Notes under the pieces: generated by a model
Databases searched by the model: none
What the model was told of the DNA's origin: nothing
What the model saw: only the letters and a program-made list of their open reading frames with translations
Source: Todiramphus chloris collaris
Taxonomy: Eukaryota; Chordata; Aves; Coraciiformes; Alcedinidae
Length of the DNA stretch: 64,000 bases
NCBI GenBank assembly: GCA_025345505.1
Contig: JANVCC010000018.1
Coordinates: 10,493,178-10,557,177 of the forward strand
Direction of reading: 5' to 3'
Program-made: the position numbers and the translations under genes
Shown here: in pieces, positions 40,422 to 53,029 of the stretch
How the letters are laid out: each line of letters starts with the position of its first letter
Position numbering within the stretch: position 1 is the first letter of the stretch

Positions 40422-41325
40422 CTATAAATACCCTTCAGAAAACTTAAAACAGACAGTTACAGTAAAGTGGTACCAAAGTTTGTTTCAGGGATGGGAAAGG
40501 ACTAGGAGACAAGAAGTGAGTGATTTGTCCTTGTATTGTGGTGCACAGCAATGGAATTATGATCTAAATATCCACACTCACTCATGTCAAATAAAAATGA
40601 GACGATTCAATTTGAAACTGGGGCCAGACTCGTTTCCAAGATCCAAGCAGGTTTCCAGGGCTGCAGATGAATGGCAACCATTTGCTGACCAGATAATATC
40701 AATCCATGGTTTTATCAAAGCCAGCAGTCACAAAGTAACAAAGCAATCAAAAAGAAGAGTATTTTTCTAATGCTGTATAGAGTGCTGCTATCACACACTG
40801 CCTTGGAAAGGGAAAAAAAAAAAAAGGAAAAAAAATAGATTTGGAGATAAATGTCATTAAAAAAGGGATATAAAAATACAGTAGACCTGCTTTTGTTTCC
40901 AGACATTATTAAAGCCACCACTTCCCTCCCCTGCAAAGGCCAATGTGCCCAGTGGGACAGCGCTAGTATTCTCGTCTGTGTTGAGAGAAGATGCAGAAAC
41001 CATGATGACCTAGAACACAGGACCTTTCTAAACCAGATTTACAAACAGCTTCCATCCATGAGGATCAGAAACAGAAGGACTGGAGGGTTATTAAAACCCA
41101 GTGAGCATATTTTTACTACTCAGGCTCCTTTGCCCCTCTTGTTTTTTCTGTAAATCACTGGTGACCTTCACACCAGCAATGAAAAGCAAGCAGTTCTCGT
41201 GTAGATGACAGTAAACAGGTGAAAGATTGCAGGTTGTAAAATTATTGCAAATTAATTTTCTTGTCAATGGAGACAACTCATGATGTCACCCTTTGGCTGT
41301 AGACTATAGCTGCCAGTCCAAAGAG
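40422..41325. other. Unique spacer between two CR1 copies
   Basis: Unrecognised sequence with an A-rich tract at 40813. Frames of 100-134 codons extend from the CR1 edge into it but carry no motif. Confidence 0.5.
40813..40835. repeat. A-rich tract
   Basis: A13, GG, A8. It lies between two CR1 copies and is not part of either. Confidence 0.88.
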
Positions 41326-43206
41326 TTTGTCTCCAGAGGAAGAAGTGGAGAATACAGGGACATTGCCCAGTTGTGTAGGGACAAGGTGAGAAAGGCCAAG
41401 GTGCAGCTGGAGCTGAACTTGGCAAGAGATGCAAAGAAAAACAAGAAGGGCTTCTAAACCAGAAGAGGAAGGTCAAAGAAGGCATACTGGCCTTGAGGAA
41501 CAGCAATGGTGAATTAGTAACAATAGAGGAGGAGAAGGCTGAGGTCCTGAACAACTTTTTTTCTCAGTTTTCAATGGCAACTTCTCTCCTCACAGCTCTC
41601 AAGTGGATGGCCCGCGAGACAGGGACCAGCAAGACAAAGTCCCTCCCACCATCAATGAGGACAAGGTTCATGAACACCTGAGGAACCTTAACATATACAA
41701 GTCCATGGGACCCGATGAGATGCATCCCAAAGTCCTGAAGGAATTGGTTGATGCAGTTGCAAAGCCACTGTCCTTAACATTTGAAAAGTCATAGCAGTCA
41801 GGTGAGGTCCCTGGTGACGAAAAAAAAAAGGAAACATCATAACCATTTTTAAAAAGTGTAGAAATGAAGACTCTGGGAACTACTGACCTGCCAGCCTCAC
41901 CTCTGTGCCTGGGAAGGTCATGGAACAGATCCTCCTAGAAGATATGCTAAGGCACATGGAGGACAGGGAGGTGATTCAAGAGTCAGCATGGCTTTACCAG
42001 GAGTAAGTCCTGCCTGACCAATCTGGTGGCTTTCTACAATGAAGTAACTGCATCAGTGGACAAGGGAAGAGCTTTAGACATCATCTATCTTGACTTCACC
42101 AAGGCCTTTCACATTATCCCCTACAACATCCTCCTTTCCAAGTTGGAGAAATATGGGTTCAATGAGTGGACTGTTCAGTGGATAAGAAATTGGCTGGATG
42201 GTTGCACACAGAGAGTAGTATTCAATGGCTTGATGTCTAGACGGGAAACATGACAAGCGGTGTCCATCAAGGGTCCGTACCGGGACCAGTGTTGTTTAAT
42301 ATCTTCATTAATGACATAGACAGTGGCATTGAGTGCACCCTCAGCAAGTTTGCTGATGATGCTAAGCTGGGTGGTGCAGTTGATATGCCAGAGGGAAGGG
42401 ATGCCAACCAGAGGGACCTGGACAGGCTGGAGAGGTGGGCTCAGGCGAACCTTATGAGGTTCAACAAGGCCAAGTGCAGGGTCCTGCACCTGGGCCGGGG
42501 CAACCAGCATTATCAATATAGGCTGGGAGAGGATGTGCTAGAGAGCAGTCCTTTGGAAAATGACTTGGGGGTCCTAGTAAATGAAAAGCTGGACAGGAGC
42601 CACCAATGCACAATGGTAGTCCAGAAGGCCAATCAAATCCCGGCCTGCATCAAAAGAAGTGTGGCCAGCAGATCGAGAGAGGTGATCCTACCCTTCTACT
42701 CCGCCCTGGTGAGACCTCACCTGGAGTACTGTGTCCAGCTCTGGAGCCCAATACAAGAAGGACATGGACCTGTTGGAGCATGTCCAGAGAAGGGTCACAA
42801 AAATGATTAGAGAGTTGGAGCACCTCTCCTATGAAGACAGGCTGAGAGAGTTGGGGTTGCTCAGCCTGAAGAAGAGAAGGCTCCAGGGGGATCTTATCGT
42901 GTCCTTCCAGTACCTGAAAGGGGCCTGTAAGAAAGCAGGGGAGAGTCTATTCACAAGGGTTTGTGGCTACAGGACAAGGGATAATGGCCTTAAGTTAGAA
43001 AAGGGTAGATTTCTTAGACATTAGGAAAAAGTTCTATAATATGAGGGTGATAGATCACTGGAATAGGTAGCCCAGAAAGGTGTTGGAGGCCCCATCCCTG
43101 GAGACATTCAAGGTCAGTCTTGATGAGGCTCTGAGCAGCCTGACCTAGTAGGAAATTGATTGGACTAGATGACCTTTAGAGGTCCCTTGCAACCCACTAC
43201 ATTCTA
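41326..43206 (+). mobile_element. CR1 LINE, longest copy in the window (about 1.9 kb)
   Basis: It starts upstream of the RT in the linker region ([17 protein letters not shown]-like translation near 41360-41400) and covers the RT through to the CR1 3' end at about 43206 (ACTAGATGACCTTTAGAGGT). Motif A survives as YLDFTKAF near 42088-42111 and motif C as FADDAKLGG near 42348. Frames are broken several times; open pieces are 41603-41794, 42026-42253, 42250-42810 and 42731-43024. The 3' tail octamers are almost gone. It shares wording with the copy at 60551 (VLHLG, YRLG.E/DEVIES, FQYLKGA.KKAG), suggesting the same subfamily. Confidence 0.95.
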
Positions 43207-45363
43207 AGAAGTGCCTGGACAGCTCTCTCCATAGCTGCACTCCAGGACCAATGCCCTTGCTCCTTGCCCTCCTCATAGTCTCAGCCTGGCAGAGATTTTT
43301 GCCTGGGCTTCAGGCTCAGCTTTCAGCTGATCCTCTCTGTCCAGGAACCACACAAATATCTTTGTCAGTAACCTCCAAGGAACAAACACACATCTCTTCC
43401 CTAGGTTGAGAGGAGAAGAGCTTTTCACCTCTCTTCTACATGTGTTCTCTGTCAGAGGACTCAGACTGGTCTGTAGATTCTGTTTTTCTCCCAGCCTGTG
43501 TCTATGTGAGGTCTATAAATTCATATTGCTGACAGCAGCACCTGTCTGTCCTTTGCAGCAACCAGACCTGCAGCTTTCTAGTCTACCCCTAACAATATGG
43601 AATGGTCTAGAAGAAATAAAGATGCTTTGATACAAATTATTCTGAACTATTCTAAAGCCTACAATACTAAATAAGGATGCACATTCCTCTGGGACACATG
43701 AAAAGTCATGAAAATGAGGCATCAAAAATCATTAGATACTTAAGCAAAATAAGTAATATATTTTTTCTGACATTTGATTTCATACTGAAAGTGACTTCCT
43801 ATATTTACTAAGGGATATGGTTTTTGACTGAGTAGGGATAGATGATGGAAAACTAATTGTTTCTTTACACCCGTAGAATTCAAAAATGTTATTTCAAGGA
43901 TTTACAAAGGCATGGACTGGAATACAGTTTCTAGTGAACTAATCTATACCAAAAACAAGTGTGCACTTTCCCACAGGAAGTGGGAAACCCATGCTCCTTT
44001 TCCTGTATGATTAAAGAATACTTCTGAACCAACAACAGATGACCAGCAGTAACCATTCACAAGGGGATAAAGTCATAAATAGATACAGTCTCCAAAATAT
44101 TTATCTAAAAGCAAAACAACACCCAAATCAGCTGTGCAACATAATAGGTTTGCTGCACACACATTAAAATACAAAGATTGAACCTTCCCACAATTTAGAT
44201 CCTATGCAGTTTTCTCAGATGATCCATGCAACTACAGCAACAAAAGATCTAACAACTAAGGGGGAAAAAAATGAGATATAGTTATAAATATCTATACTGG
44301 TAACAAATACAAGCTGGCTATATTTCATTGATGGCAAAAATAAAAATGCAGACCAGTTTTATCATGACTTTCAAACAGGAGAACAGTCATTGTTAAGCTC
44401 AGATCTCATCATCAATGGAAAACTCAATTGTATCAACAACAACAAAGTCTATATAATAACTCTTAATAATGAGAAGCAACTACACCAAGGGCATGGATAA
44501 ATATAGAAAAAGCCTATAAACAAAAAGACTGCATACAACTGCCTGAATAGACTGTCCTGGAAGTTAAATCTTGTTAATCCTTAATTAAATTAAAGTTACC
44601 TTCTATCAGCACAACATTTTCTAAAGAGTTAGGAAGCAGCTGGAAACACCTATTGAGCTGGATAGGAACTAAGCAAGAAAACAGGCCAGGCTCAGAGCAG
44701 CACAGCAGTACTTACAGTATGATTCACAGATTAAACGCTTGTTAGTGGGACACCAAGATGTAATTTATTTCAGCAATACTTTTGTAAAGAGCTAATCAGG
44801 TAGGCAAAGCACATAAGACTAAGATTACCATATCTCTGTCTTTCTTCCATTCTTCTTTCACATTCAAACTTAAGAGGCTGCTTGAAATTAAACTACCTAT
44901 GTTGAAGTTTTATAGCACTTATGATAAACAATTTGGTGGCACAGGTGAGGTCAGTGTGAAATACAATTAAGATTTCATCATTCACACAGAGCTTTACAAA
45001 CCACAGAAGTCTGGCACCTTTTCAGAAATTACTTGCAATATTTTGTTAAAAATTGCAGGAGACAGTACAAACTTTAATGATTATGTAGCTGATACACTAT
45101 TTATAAGGCACTTTTCAAGCACACGCATGGACTCGCTGATCAGCATGTCAAATGCAGTAAGATGTATGAATGTAAGCAAAACATAACCAAGAAACTTAGG
45201 TCCTAACTCTAAACTGATAGAGGTTATATTCCACAATGCTGAAGCCAAATTTGGAATAAGTTTAGTGCTTAGAAGTAGTTTAAAAAGTAATAATGCTCCT
45301 GTATGGAAAGAAAGAAAATTCTAAGTACAAAACATAGCTATATTTCTGATATCAACACATTGA
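43207..45363. other. Unique non-coding DNA
   Basis: The first 300 bp are somewhat GC-richer; the rest is AT-rich. No gene or repeat recognised. Confidence 0.55.
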
Positions 45364-45665
45364 ATCATAGAATTGTTTTGGTTAGAAAAGACCTTTAAGA
45401 CCATCATTAACACTGCCAATCCCATCACTAAACTATGTCCCTAAGCACCTCTTCTACATGTCTTTTAAATACCTCCAGAGATGGGGACTCCACCACCTCC
45501 CTGGGCAGCCTGTTCAAGTGCTTAACAAGCCTTTCAGTGAAGAAGTTTTTCCTAGAGCCCCACCTAAACCTCCCCTGGGTCAACTTGAGGCCATTTCTTC
45601 TTGTGTTATCATTTGTTACTTCAAAGAAGAGAACCCCCACCTCGCTACAACCTCCTTTTAGGTAC
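45364..45665 (-). mobile_element. CR1 LINE 3'-end fragment
   Basis: The minus strand reads the extreme C-terminus of CR1 ORF2 ([20 protein letters not shown], then [20 protein letters not shown], at 45667-45428). The 3' UTR follows, ending in CAATTCTATGATTCA at about 45364. The 3' UTR wording (TTAAAGGTCTTTTC) differs from the other copies, which points to another CR1 subfamily. Confidence 0.94.
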
Positions 45666-45700
45666 AAATCAACTTATAGCTGAAAAATTAAGAAAGTATG

Positions 45701-45715
45701 AAAAAAAAAAAAAAA
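45701..45715. repeat. Poly(A) tract, 15 bases
   Basis: An A15 run 36 bp beyond the upstream edge of the minus-strand CR1 fragment; probably unrelated to it. Confidence 0.88.
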
Positions 45716-46817
45716 TGTCCTACGGAGAAACAGAACAGATTTCAGTCAACTAAATGGAGTCAAGGATTTAAGGCTGGAGATTCAAAATACTAGCAGGGAT
45801 AAAAATGCAAACTGATGTATTCAAAAAAGCCCAGGGAAATCAGAGTTCTTTCTGAAAAGCCTGTCAGAAAACAAAATTTTCCATTGCCATGGAAATTGAA
45901 ACAAAACCAAACCCAATTTTCAATCACAATGGAAGGGTGGGATTTTTAAATTTCCTCAGGAATAAAATTTCCAGGGGAAAAAAAAAAAAGAATTAATTCA
46001 GAGACAAAAAATATGTTGCTTCTGACATGAAATGCTTTGTGTAGTCAAGGATCAGGATTTAATTTCAGTAGCTCAGCTAACCACTGTTTACACAATTAGA
46101 ATATTGATAGCTACCTGAGAACACATATATTTAAAACTCAAAAATACTCACTTTTCAGTATACATATGTGCATAACAAATCAAACATCACAAAGAAAATG
46201 ATTAAACATTGCTGGTTTGCACTCTGACTTTTAAAATCAGACATGAAATGGGATTATTAGCACTTCCTAACAAGGGTGCTGCTGAGAATATAAATCACAT
46301 CTGTATAGTGCTCACACACCAAAATGATCTATACTAAGAAAAATTAGTCAGCCTTGGAATTTGCCCATGGCAGACTGTTACGGGATCTCCATCGTGCTAC
46401 CATGAACCCTATTACTGAGAAGTTATTTCCCTCTCTATTGACATGTGTTCCCAGTTTCCTTCTTGAAGGTTTCTCCTTTTCCACATCTGAAACCATGGGA
46501 AAATATGGACCACCACCACAAAAGACACCAAGTTGTCCCCTTAAGTCCAAGCCAGAGTCACAACAGCAATTCAAATGTACAAGGTCCCATCATCTAGCTG
46601 CTTTCTTCTCAGCACAACCCAAGTTCTTGGGCCACAGACATCTCTGTAACACAAACATGTAGCCCAGAGAAGTCCTGACAAGTTATACAAAATTTTGGAC
46701 TGCTGTCACAACTATGGAGTCACTGAAAAAAGTTTGGTCTCCATCAAGAGAACAGTAATCTAGGGCCTTGTCAACCTCTCAGAATCACAGCTCCCTCCAC
46801 CCAATCAGCAGAGAATC

Positions 46818-46835
46818 TTTTTTTTTTTTTTTTTT
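46818..46835. repeat. Poly(T) tract, 18 bases
   Basis: A T18 run; no element recognised on either side. Confidence 0.9.
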
Positions 46836-47706
46836 AAATCTGGGTGACTGGAGCAATCTGCTCCATCTGTACACAGATTTATATCAGCATGACTGAGAAA
46901 AGGAGCTGCTGGATCTGGGCAAGGGGCTGCAGGAGAGCAGGAGGAATTCTTGAGACACTTCTACCATCAATCCTTCTCCAGCCCTCTCTGGCTTGAGATC
47001 AGCTCCTTTGCTCCCTGAGCAGTACTGAAAAAAAACCTATGCTTTGCTTCTTGGAAAAGCCTTTCACATACATTAAGATTGCTCTAACTGCCCAAGCCTT
47101 CTCTTCTCTAGAATAAACAGCATAAATATTAAATAATAATATTATAACAATCTCTCTCTTGAGCCTACCTTATCCATTTTAGTACACTACTTCTGCTTAC
47201 CAGCCACTAAGCAGTTACTGGTTGATGCTAGTTTACTTACTGGAAAGAGCTCTATTCAAAACATATTCACCAGTTATTGTAGGAGAACATAAATATCCAT
47301 TTGTAACTACAACTTAAAGGAAATAACAATTTTCTCACTGATGAGCCTCCACAGTTAGATTCCCATCAAAGGAATCACATAAATAGATGGGGTCCAACAG
47401 GCTTTTTCTGTCTTGAGCAAACTAAATGATTAATTTCTCCTTGACAATCACCACCTGAGTGCCATGTACATCAAGGGAAGGCAATGAATCAGCAACAGCA
47501 ACCATGGCAGTGACACAGATTTCTTTTTCCCCATCTGAACTGTCCAAGGAAAATAAGCATTTTCCCAAGAATACAGCTAAAAGTGGATGAAAACAATTTT
47601 TTGTGTGTGAATAGAAAATTCATTGAAAAAGGCTGTGACAGGAAGGCCAACTTTATTTCTGAATCCAGACCACAGCTGGGAATTTTCCACAAAACAAACA
47701 AACCAA

Positions 47707-47764
47707 ACAAAAGAAAAAGAAAAAAAAAAAAAAAAAAAGGGGGGAAAAAAAGGAAGGAGGGATT
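47707..47764. repeat. Polypurine tract (A19 with G6)
   Basis: A 58-base almost pure purine stretch with an A19 run and a G6 run. It gives Lys-rich frames on the plus strand and Phe-rich frames on the minus strand that are not genes. Confidence 0.92.
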
Positions 47765-47997
47765 TTGGAACAGTGCATTTTTCATTGTGAAATTTTCTAA
47801 GAGCATCTTGTTTCCAAAGATGCTGAAATCTTGCATTTCAACATATTCTAAAAAAATGCTTCTTCATTGTGAAACTTTTTTTTTTTAATCCAACCAGCCT
47901 AAATTTAATTAGATGCAAGAGAATTAACCCCCCAAAATAAAATGACACACTAAGTCAAAGAAAAAAAAACTCCAGGAGTCTAAAATAATGGATTATT

Positions 47998-48023
47998 AAA
48001 AAAAAAAAAAAAAAAAAAAAAAA
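47998..48023. repeat. Poly(A) tract, 26 bases
   Basis: An uninterrupted A run, the longest in the window, inside a 350-bp zone dense in A and T runs. No retrocopy could be recognised in the sequence before it. Confidence 0.95.
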
Positions 48024-48125
48024 CCAATTTTTTTCAGCAACTAAATTAAAAAATCTATTCTTTGCTGTAATAAATTACACTATTTGTCATATAACTATGA
48101 CAGGACAGAACAGGGGACAATTATT

Positions 48126-48160
48126 ACACACACACACATCTATGTCTTTTTTTTTTTTTT
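48126..48160. repeat. (CA)n followed by T14
   Basis: Six CA units at 48126-48138, then T14 at 48147-48160. Low-complexity DNA only. Confidence 0.9.
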
Positions 48161-48940
48161 CTTCTCTTAGACATTTCATTAAAGACAGCTCATTTTAAAC
48201 AACTTGGCCAAAACTAAAATCAGCTCTTCCAACAAGACCTCAATTTTTCCCACTGCTCCCCATTTTTGTTGCTAACTTCCCAATAACGTGAGGTCTTCTT
48301 CAAGACCACCATGTGATTTTCAAACACCACACTCCTTCTAGGGAAGGAGTGTATAGACTAAGAGACAACTGCCATCCTACATGGCTCAATTGTCAGAAAG
48401 AGAGGCAAAAGATGTGATGGAAACCAGAAGTGCTGGGTGACAGAATGGCTGGCACAGGACCACATGAAACTTCAATTAGAGACATAAGGGAAAATCCAAA
48501 TGCTTTGCAGCCCAAAGCCACTGCTCTCCACCATGACAGTGATCTGCCTGAGCTACCCAGTCCATCCCTGATGTTCCCTGCCTGCTTCCACTGTAACACC
48601 TACAGTTTTCTCTTCCTGATGGGAGCAAAACTGTCTGCTGATCCCTTCAGTACCATTGCTCCCAAATGACTACAACAAAATGCTTAGCTATCTGCTTTCC
48701 CGGCACTTGAGCTGCCTTCATACTGATAAAGATAACTTTTAATTAAGGTGTCACAAACTGACAGGATTGATCAAAGAGATGGTTTCCTTCTTGCTGAGCC
48801 ATCTCAGATTCCAAATTCCTTTTTCAGCTACTTTTTTTGACCACTTAATTAAGAAGTAGTTTATCATCTGGGTTGCCAAGAGTAAGGTATCTCCATGAAA
48901 GGAGACAGAGATAGGAAAGAGCAATTTTATTTTCCTGTGC

Positions 48941-48961
48941 TTTTTTTTTTCTTTTTTTTTT
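48941..48961. repeat. T-rich tract
   Basis: T10, C, T10. Low-complexity DNA. Confidence 0.88.
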
Positions 48962-50094
48962 AATGTTCAAGTGTTTGTTTCTTTTTTATTTTATTCAATG
49001 ATGATAATTCTGATAACTGTGGAATTATTTGTCTATGTGAGTTATTAATCAATTTTTTTTTGCCTGCTTTGTTTCACCACACAAAAAAAAATGCATTTTT
49101 CTTCTCAAAAATAAATAATCAGCCCACGTAAGCTTTACTGCAAGTGGTTTTTGGTATAATGAACAAAATTAGTGGTGGGGAAGTCACCTGCATTTTAAAG
49201 GAACTGGATACTGAAATTACATGTGGGAGAACTGTATGTTAGCAATACAGTGCATTTCCTCCCGACCTCATTCCCTTCACCTTTTCTTTTACTTTGCTGA
49301 CCCACTGGGAACAGTGCATGGATTATATAGCCTGACACATGTTGTATGCCTAAAAGGGGAGCCAAAGGCCTCTTGGATACTATAATCAAAAGAAAAAGAA
49401 AGATCACAAAGTGAGATAGACTAGAGGAGTTGAGGAGAGGAAAATCTTCAAGATGTGGGGGGTAAGATTTCCCATCAAAATATCTTTGCAGCATGTCCTC
49501 TCTACAGACACGGCGCTTTCCATCAGCCCCTTTTTTTCTGCTCCATTACCTCCTTTCAGCTGCTCTCATTGCATCTATCCTCTATTTCAGGACTGAAAAA
49601 GCATTTTAATGCTTGGGGAAATTGGCATCGGGTTGAAAAGGACATTGTGGATAAGACATAGAAGGCTGCAGTCCATGCAGCGCAGCTATGCAGCAGAAAA
49701 CCACTGGTGCAGAGACGTCATCTTCTTTCCACCCATCATCTTGAGCACAGAGTATGCAAGAGCTGCATGGCACATCCAGCAAGCAGATTCCCCACCCCAA
49801 CCCCCAGATTCCTCTAATGCTTATTTTCATATGGACTCACAGGGGACAAAAGACTCTGCATTTTCTTCTACAATTTTGTTATGCTCCCACTCCTGCCCTG
49901 TCATTACTTCTATGATAAGGCAAAAAAGTCCAGGAAAAATGTCTTTAAGCCACCTTTTCCCCTTCATCTCAGTATTTGTTTTCAAGGAATCCTTGTGTTT
50001 TCTAAACCCTTTTCCAGGTTAGGTTCCTCTACATCTTCTTGGGATTAATTAAACATTAAATGGGTCACATACTGGTTTTGAGCAGGTGACAATA

Positions 50095-50310
50095 CAGTGA
50101 AAGCACACCAACAGAACGCAAAATTTCTGCTGCAGGTGCCCTTGCCAAAGACCCACATTCCCACCTGCACAGCCGCACTGCACTACCTACCGGGGTCACC
50201 CCGCGTGCTCCACACACCCCTGTAATGCAGCTCCTCAGCCAGTGCCAGCACAGTAGATTATCAGAGGCTACCTCCGGTGCCAGACTTCTAAAAGCCTGCG
50301 CAACAACGCT
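50095..50310. other. Small CpG-bearing GC-rich patch
   Basis: This stretch contains about ten CpG dinucleotides in some 200 bp, where the surroundings have very few, and the near-palindrome CGGGGTCACCCCG at 50191-50203. It is too short for a classical CpG island. It could be a small regulatory element, an exon or a diverged repeat. A minus-strand frame (101 codons) crosses it without recognisable motifs. Confidence 0.35.
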
Positions 50311-53029
50311 TTGACAGCTGTCCAACCAGCCTGTATATACAGATACAGATATAAAAAATACCCAAAGCACTAGCCTCCCATTTACAGGAGCAGTCTAAAA
50401 GCCGGGTACATTTCTGCACCACAAGCTGCAACTAGAACAGAGCTAGATTAATGTCTGAACTTCTATTAACCTTTCATTCACTGAACACTGACAGAACATT
50501 GGTTTTGTGGCTTGAGATATGTTTAATGGATGATATCTATGCATGAATCCCTATGTTGCTTAGGAATGTTTCAGATGAGTTTTAAATTCATTCTCAGACC
50601 TAGTAACAGTGTATTTGACATCACTCCAGACTGAAAGGCTGTACCCTATCTTTTCCTTCATATTCAATTATCTAAATAAATTCTCCAGATAAATATTGTC
50701 TAGTATTTATTTTTTCAGTCAATACCAAAAAATGCAAAGGCAAAAGTGGGTGCTGCCAAAGGCAAAAGAACAGAATTATAAAATAAATTATAAAAAATTA
50801 AAGTACATCCCACATCCTATGCACCAGCCATTTCTTTTTCCACACGTACAACTAGAACTTATTCAATCTTAAAAATATCCAGCAAGGAAAAATATTGCTG
50901 TGGTTTTGGTACATCATATTTTTGCTTTTAGAAAAACAAAACAACAAAAAAAAACCACAAAAAAGCTGGAACAACGTGAAAAACTTCCATCTTGAGGGGA
51001 GTATTTACAAAAAAAGTCATGTTCAGTTTTAACCATCTTAACTTGAAAGTGCCCTTCATTTCATTCAACACTCTGCATCATCACAGAACATTAGGATTTG
51101 TTGCTCCATCCTCTCCTGAGATATTTGTAGAATTAAGAAAAAAATGTGTTTTGCTTTCCACCCAGGAGGCTTATGAAGCCATGTTGTCAGGCACCAGCAT
51201 CCTTCTGCCTCATAAGGAACTCCTCAACCTGCATTTTGGCACCATCAGTTATTTATTCACCACATTATTTCTTTTTTTTTTTCCAAAGATACATCCAAAT
51301 ATGCAAGATTTCCTTACTACCCAAAAACCATGGAAGTGGATACTTTTTTATATACTTGGGGTTACATTACCTGGAATAAAATGCCAAACTTATCTGCCTG
51401 TCTCAGGACTGAAGTGGTCTTCAAAGAGTTGATAAAAAAATACCCAAAATCTTACAGTTCACAATTCAGGAGTGGAGAAAACCCCTTTCTGTGAAATGCA
51501 TGGAATTTGACGCTGTGAAAAAAATATTGGAGTGGAGAAACTGGTTTGAAATCTTTCACACTGGTAGCTTCCAGGTTTCTAGGAAATGGGGTAGAAGATG
51601 CAAGGATGATTTATAGCATGTGCAACACTTCAGAAACATCCAAACTCCATACAACACGAAAGGCAGAGACAGCATTGCATCTACTCACAATTCATCTGCT
51701 CACTGGCTTAGAGAAAAGGACGTATTGTACCTGCAATTCAAAAGCCTGTGGGGAGACAACATATTATTCCAGCTAATGGATTGGGTTCAGTTATATGCAT
51801 ATCTCTATCTGTGATTCAGTAAAAGCCCTTGGATGAACACAACACAGAGTAGTCTTCAAATGGCTGCAGCTAAATATGTGAACCCAGGCTTTCTCTTAAA
51901 GGAATAGGCGAGTGGCAACATCAAACTCAGTGAAACTATTCTACCTGCTCTAAGACAATTTCATACAGACTGCTTTATTTTCTCACCCAACTCTATCCCT
52001 TTCTAGGGACAGCTGGCCATGCATCTAATAGCCCCAGGAAGAGTCTGTTGAACAGTTCCCAAGGCTGTAGGGGTTCCTCAGCCTACATGCTCAACTAAGA
52101 AAAGCCCCTCGTTAAGTGTGCAAAGGACAAAAGGGAAGCCCATGTACTACTGCTAGTGCACAGTCCCTTGCTCCCCCTCACCACCGAGGCAGCTGTAACA
52201 TTAAAACAGCAGCTGCATATAAACAGTACTTCTGCAGTGTCTCCAAGCCCAGATTTTTTTGCAGCTCCACAACTGTAATTCCAGGACTTGGCTTCACTAT
52301 TATTTTTATATAAATGCACTGGGGCAGATTTTGTAATACATGGCACAGTAAGAATATTTTTTGTGGCTTACAGAAAGCCAAGAAATGATGCAAATTTGTG
52401 TCACAAAAGTACTGATACCATATTGTGCCTCCCTCTTTGCCAACACCAGTTTGCTCCCTCTGGTATTTTATTCTGGAGTTTTTTTTAATTACTACAGGAG
52501 ACTGAACTTCAACTTGCAGGTCACCTCAGATAGTAACAGACAGCTCTTGACCTGCAGCCCTTGACCTGCTAAAACCCCTAGTAAAGATTGTCCCTTCCAA
52601 TATATTTATTAAAAAAATATGAGATGTAGGTGGTTTCTCAAGGAAAGTGCCATATTTTATATTTAATCTGATTATATTATACAGCTAAATGAGCTATGCC
52701 CAGAGGGCACATATACAATTACATATAAACTACATCTACCCCTCAGGAGCTCTGCCTTTTACTCCTTAACTACCTGTAATAGTTATCACACTGTAATTCA
52801 CTGAAGTGAATTACCACTCCTTGTACCACTTTAGTTGTGCCAGTGAGATGGGGAGGGCAATGCCCAGAGTGAAAGTGAATACCAAAGTCTTGTAACTTGT
52901 CTAGAGACACACAGTGACTTTTTCTTCTTCTAGATTGTGCTTGAACCACAGACTCATCATGAAAAATTATCCACAACTACACAAGAAATTAAAAAAGAGG
53001 TCTCAGCAAGTCATGACATTTAGCTGTGC
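50311..53029. other. Unique non-coding DNA
   Basis: Nothing recognised. A 146-codon plus-strand frame at 50992-51432 has no motif and contains a T-run-derived Phe stretch. The word GGAGTGGAGAAA occurs twice (near 51470 and 51531). Confidence 0.55.

Larger units (their letters stand above)
45666..50094. other. Unique DNA dense in homopolymer runs
   Basis: It holds many A and T tracts (45701, 46818, 47720, 47998, 48147, 48941). Frames of up to 137 codons (46354-46662, 47489-47836, 49609-50022) show no motif; the second owes much of its length to a homopolymer. Confidence 0.55.

Noticed and set aside
42175-42516. 113-codon minus-strand frame
   Set aside because: Antisense shadow of the CR1 copy.
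47489-47836. 115-codon Phe-rich membrane-like protein on the minus strand
   Set aside because: Its hydrophobic core is the poly(A)/polypurine tract read in reverse; no other coding sign.
50992-51432. 146-codon plus-strand frame as a gene
   Set aside because: No motif, a Phe run from a T tract, and no plausible splice or promoter context.
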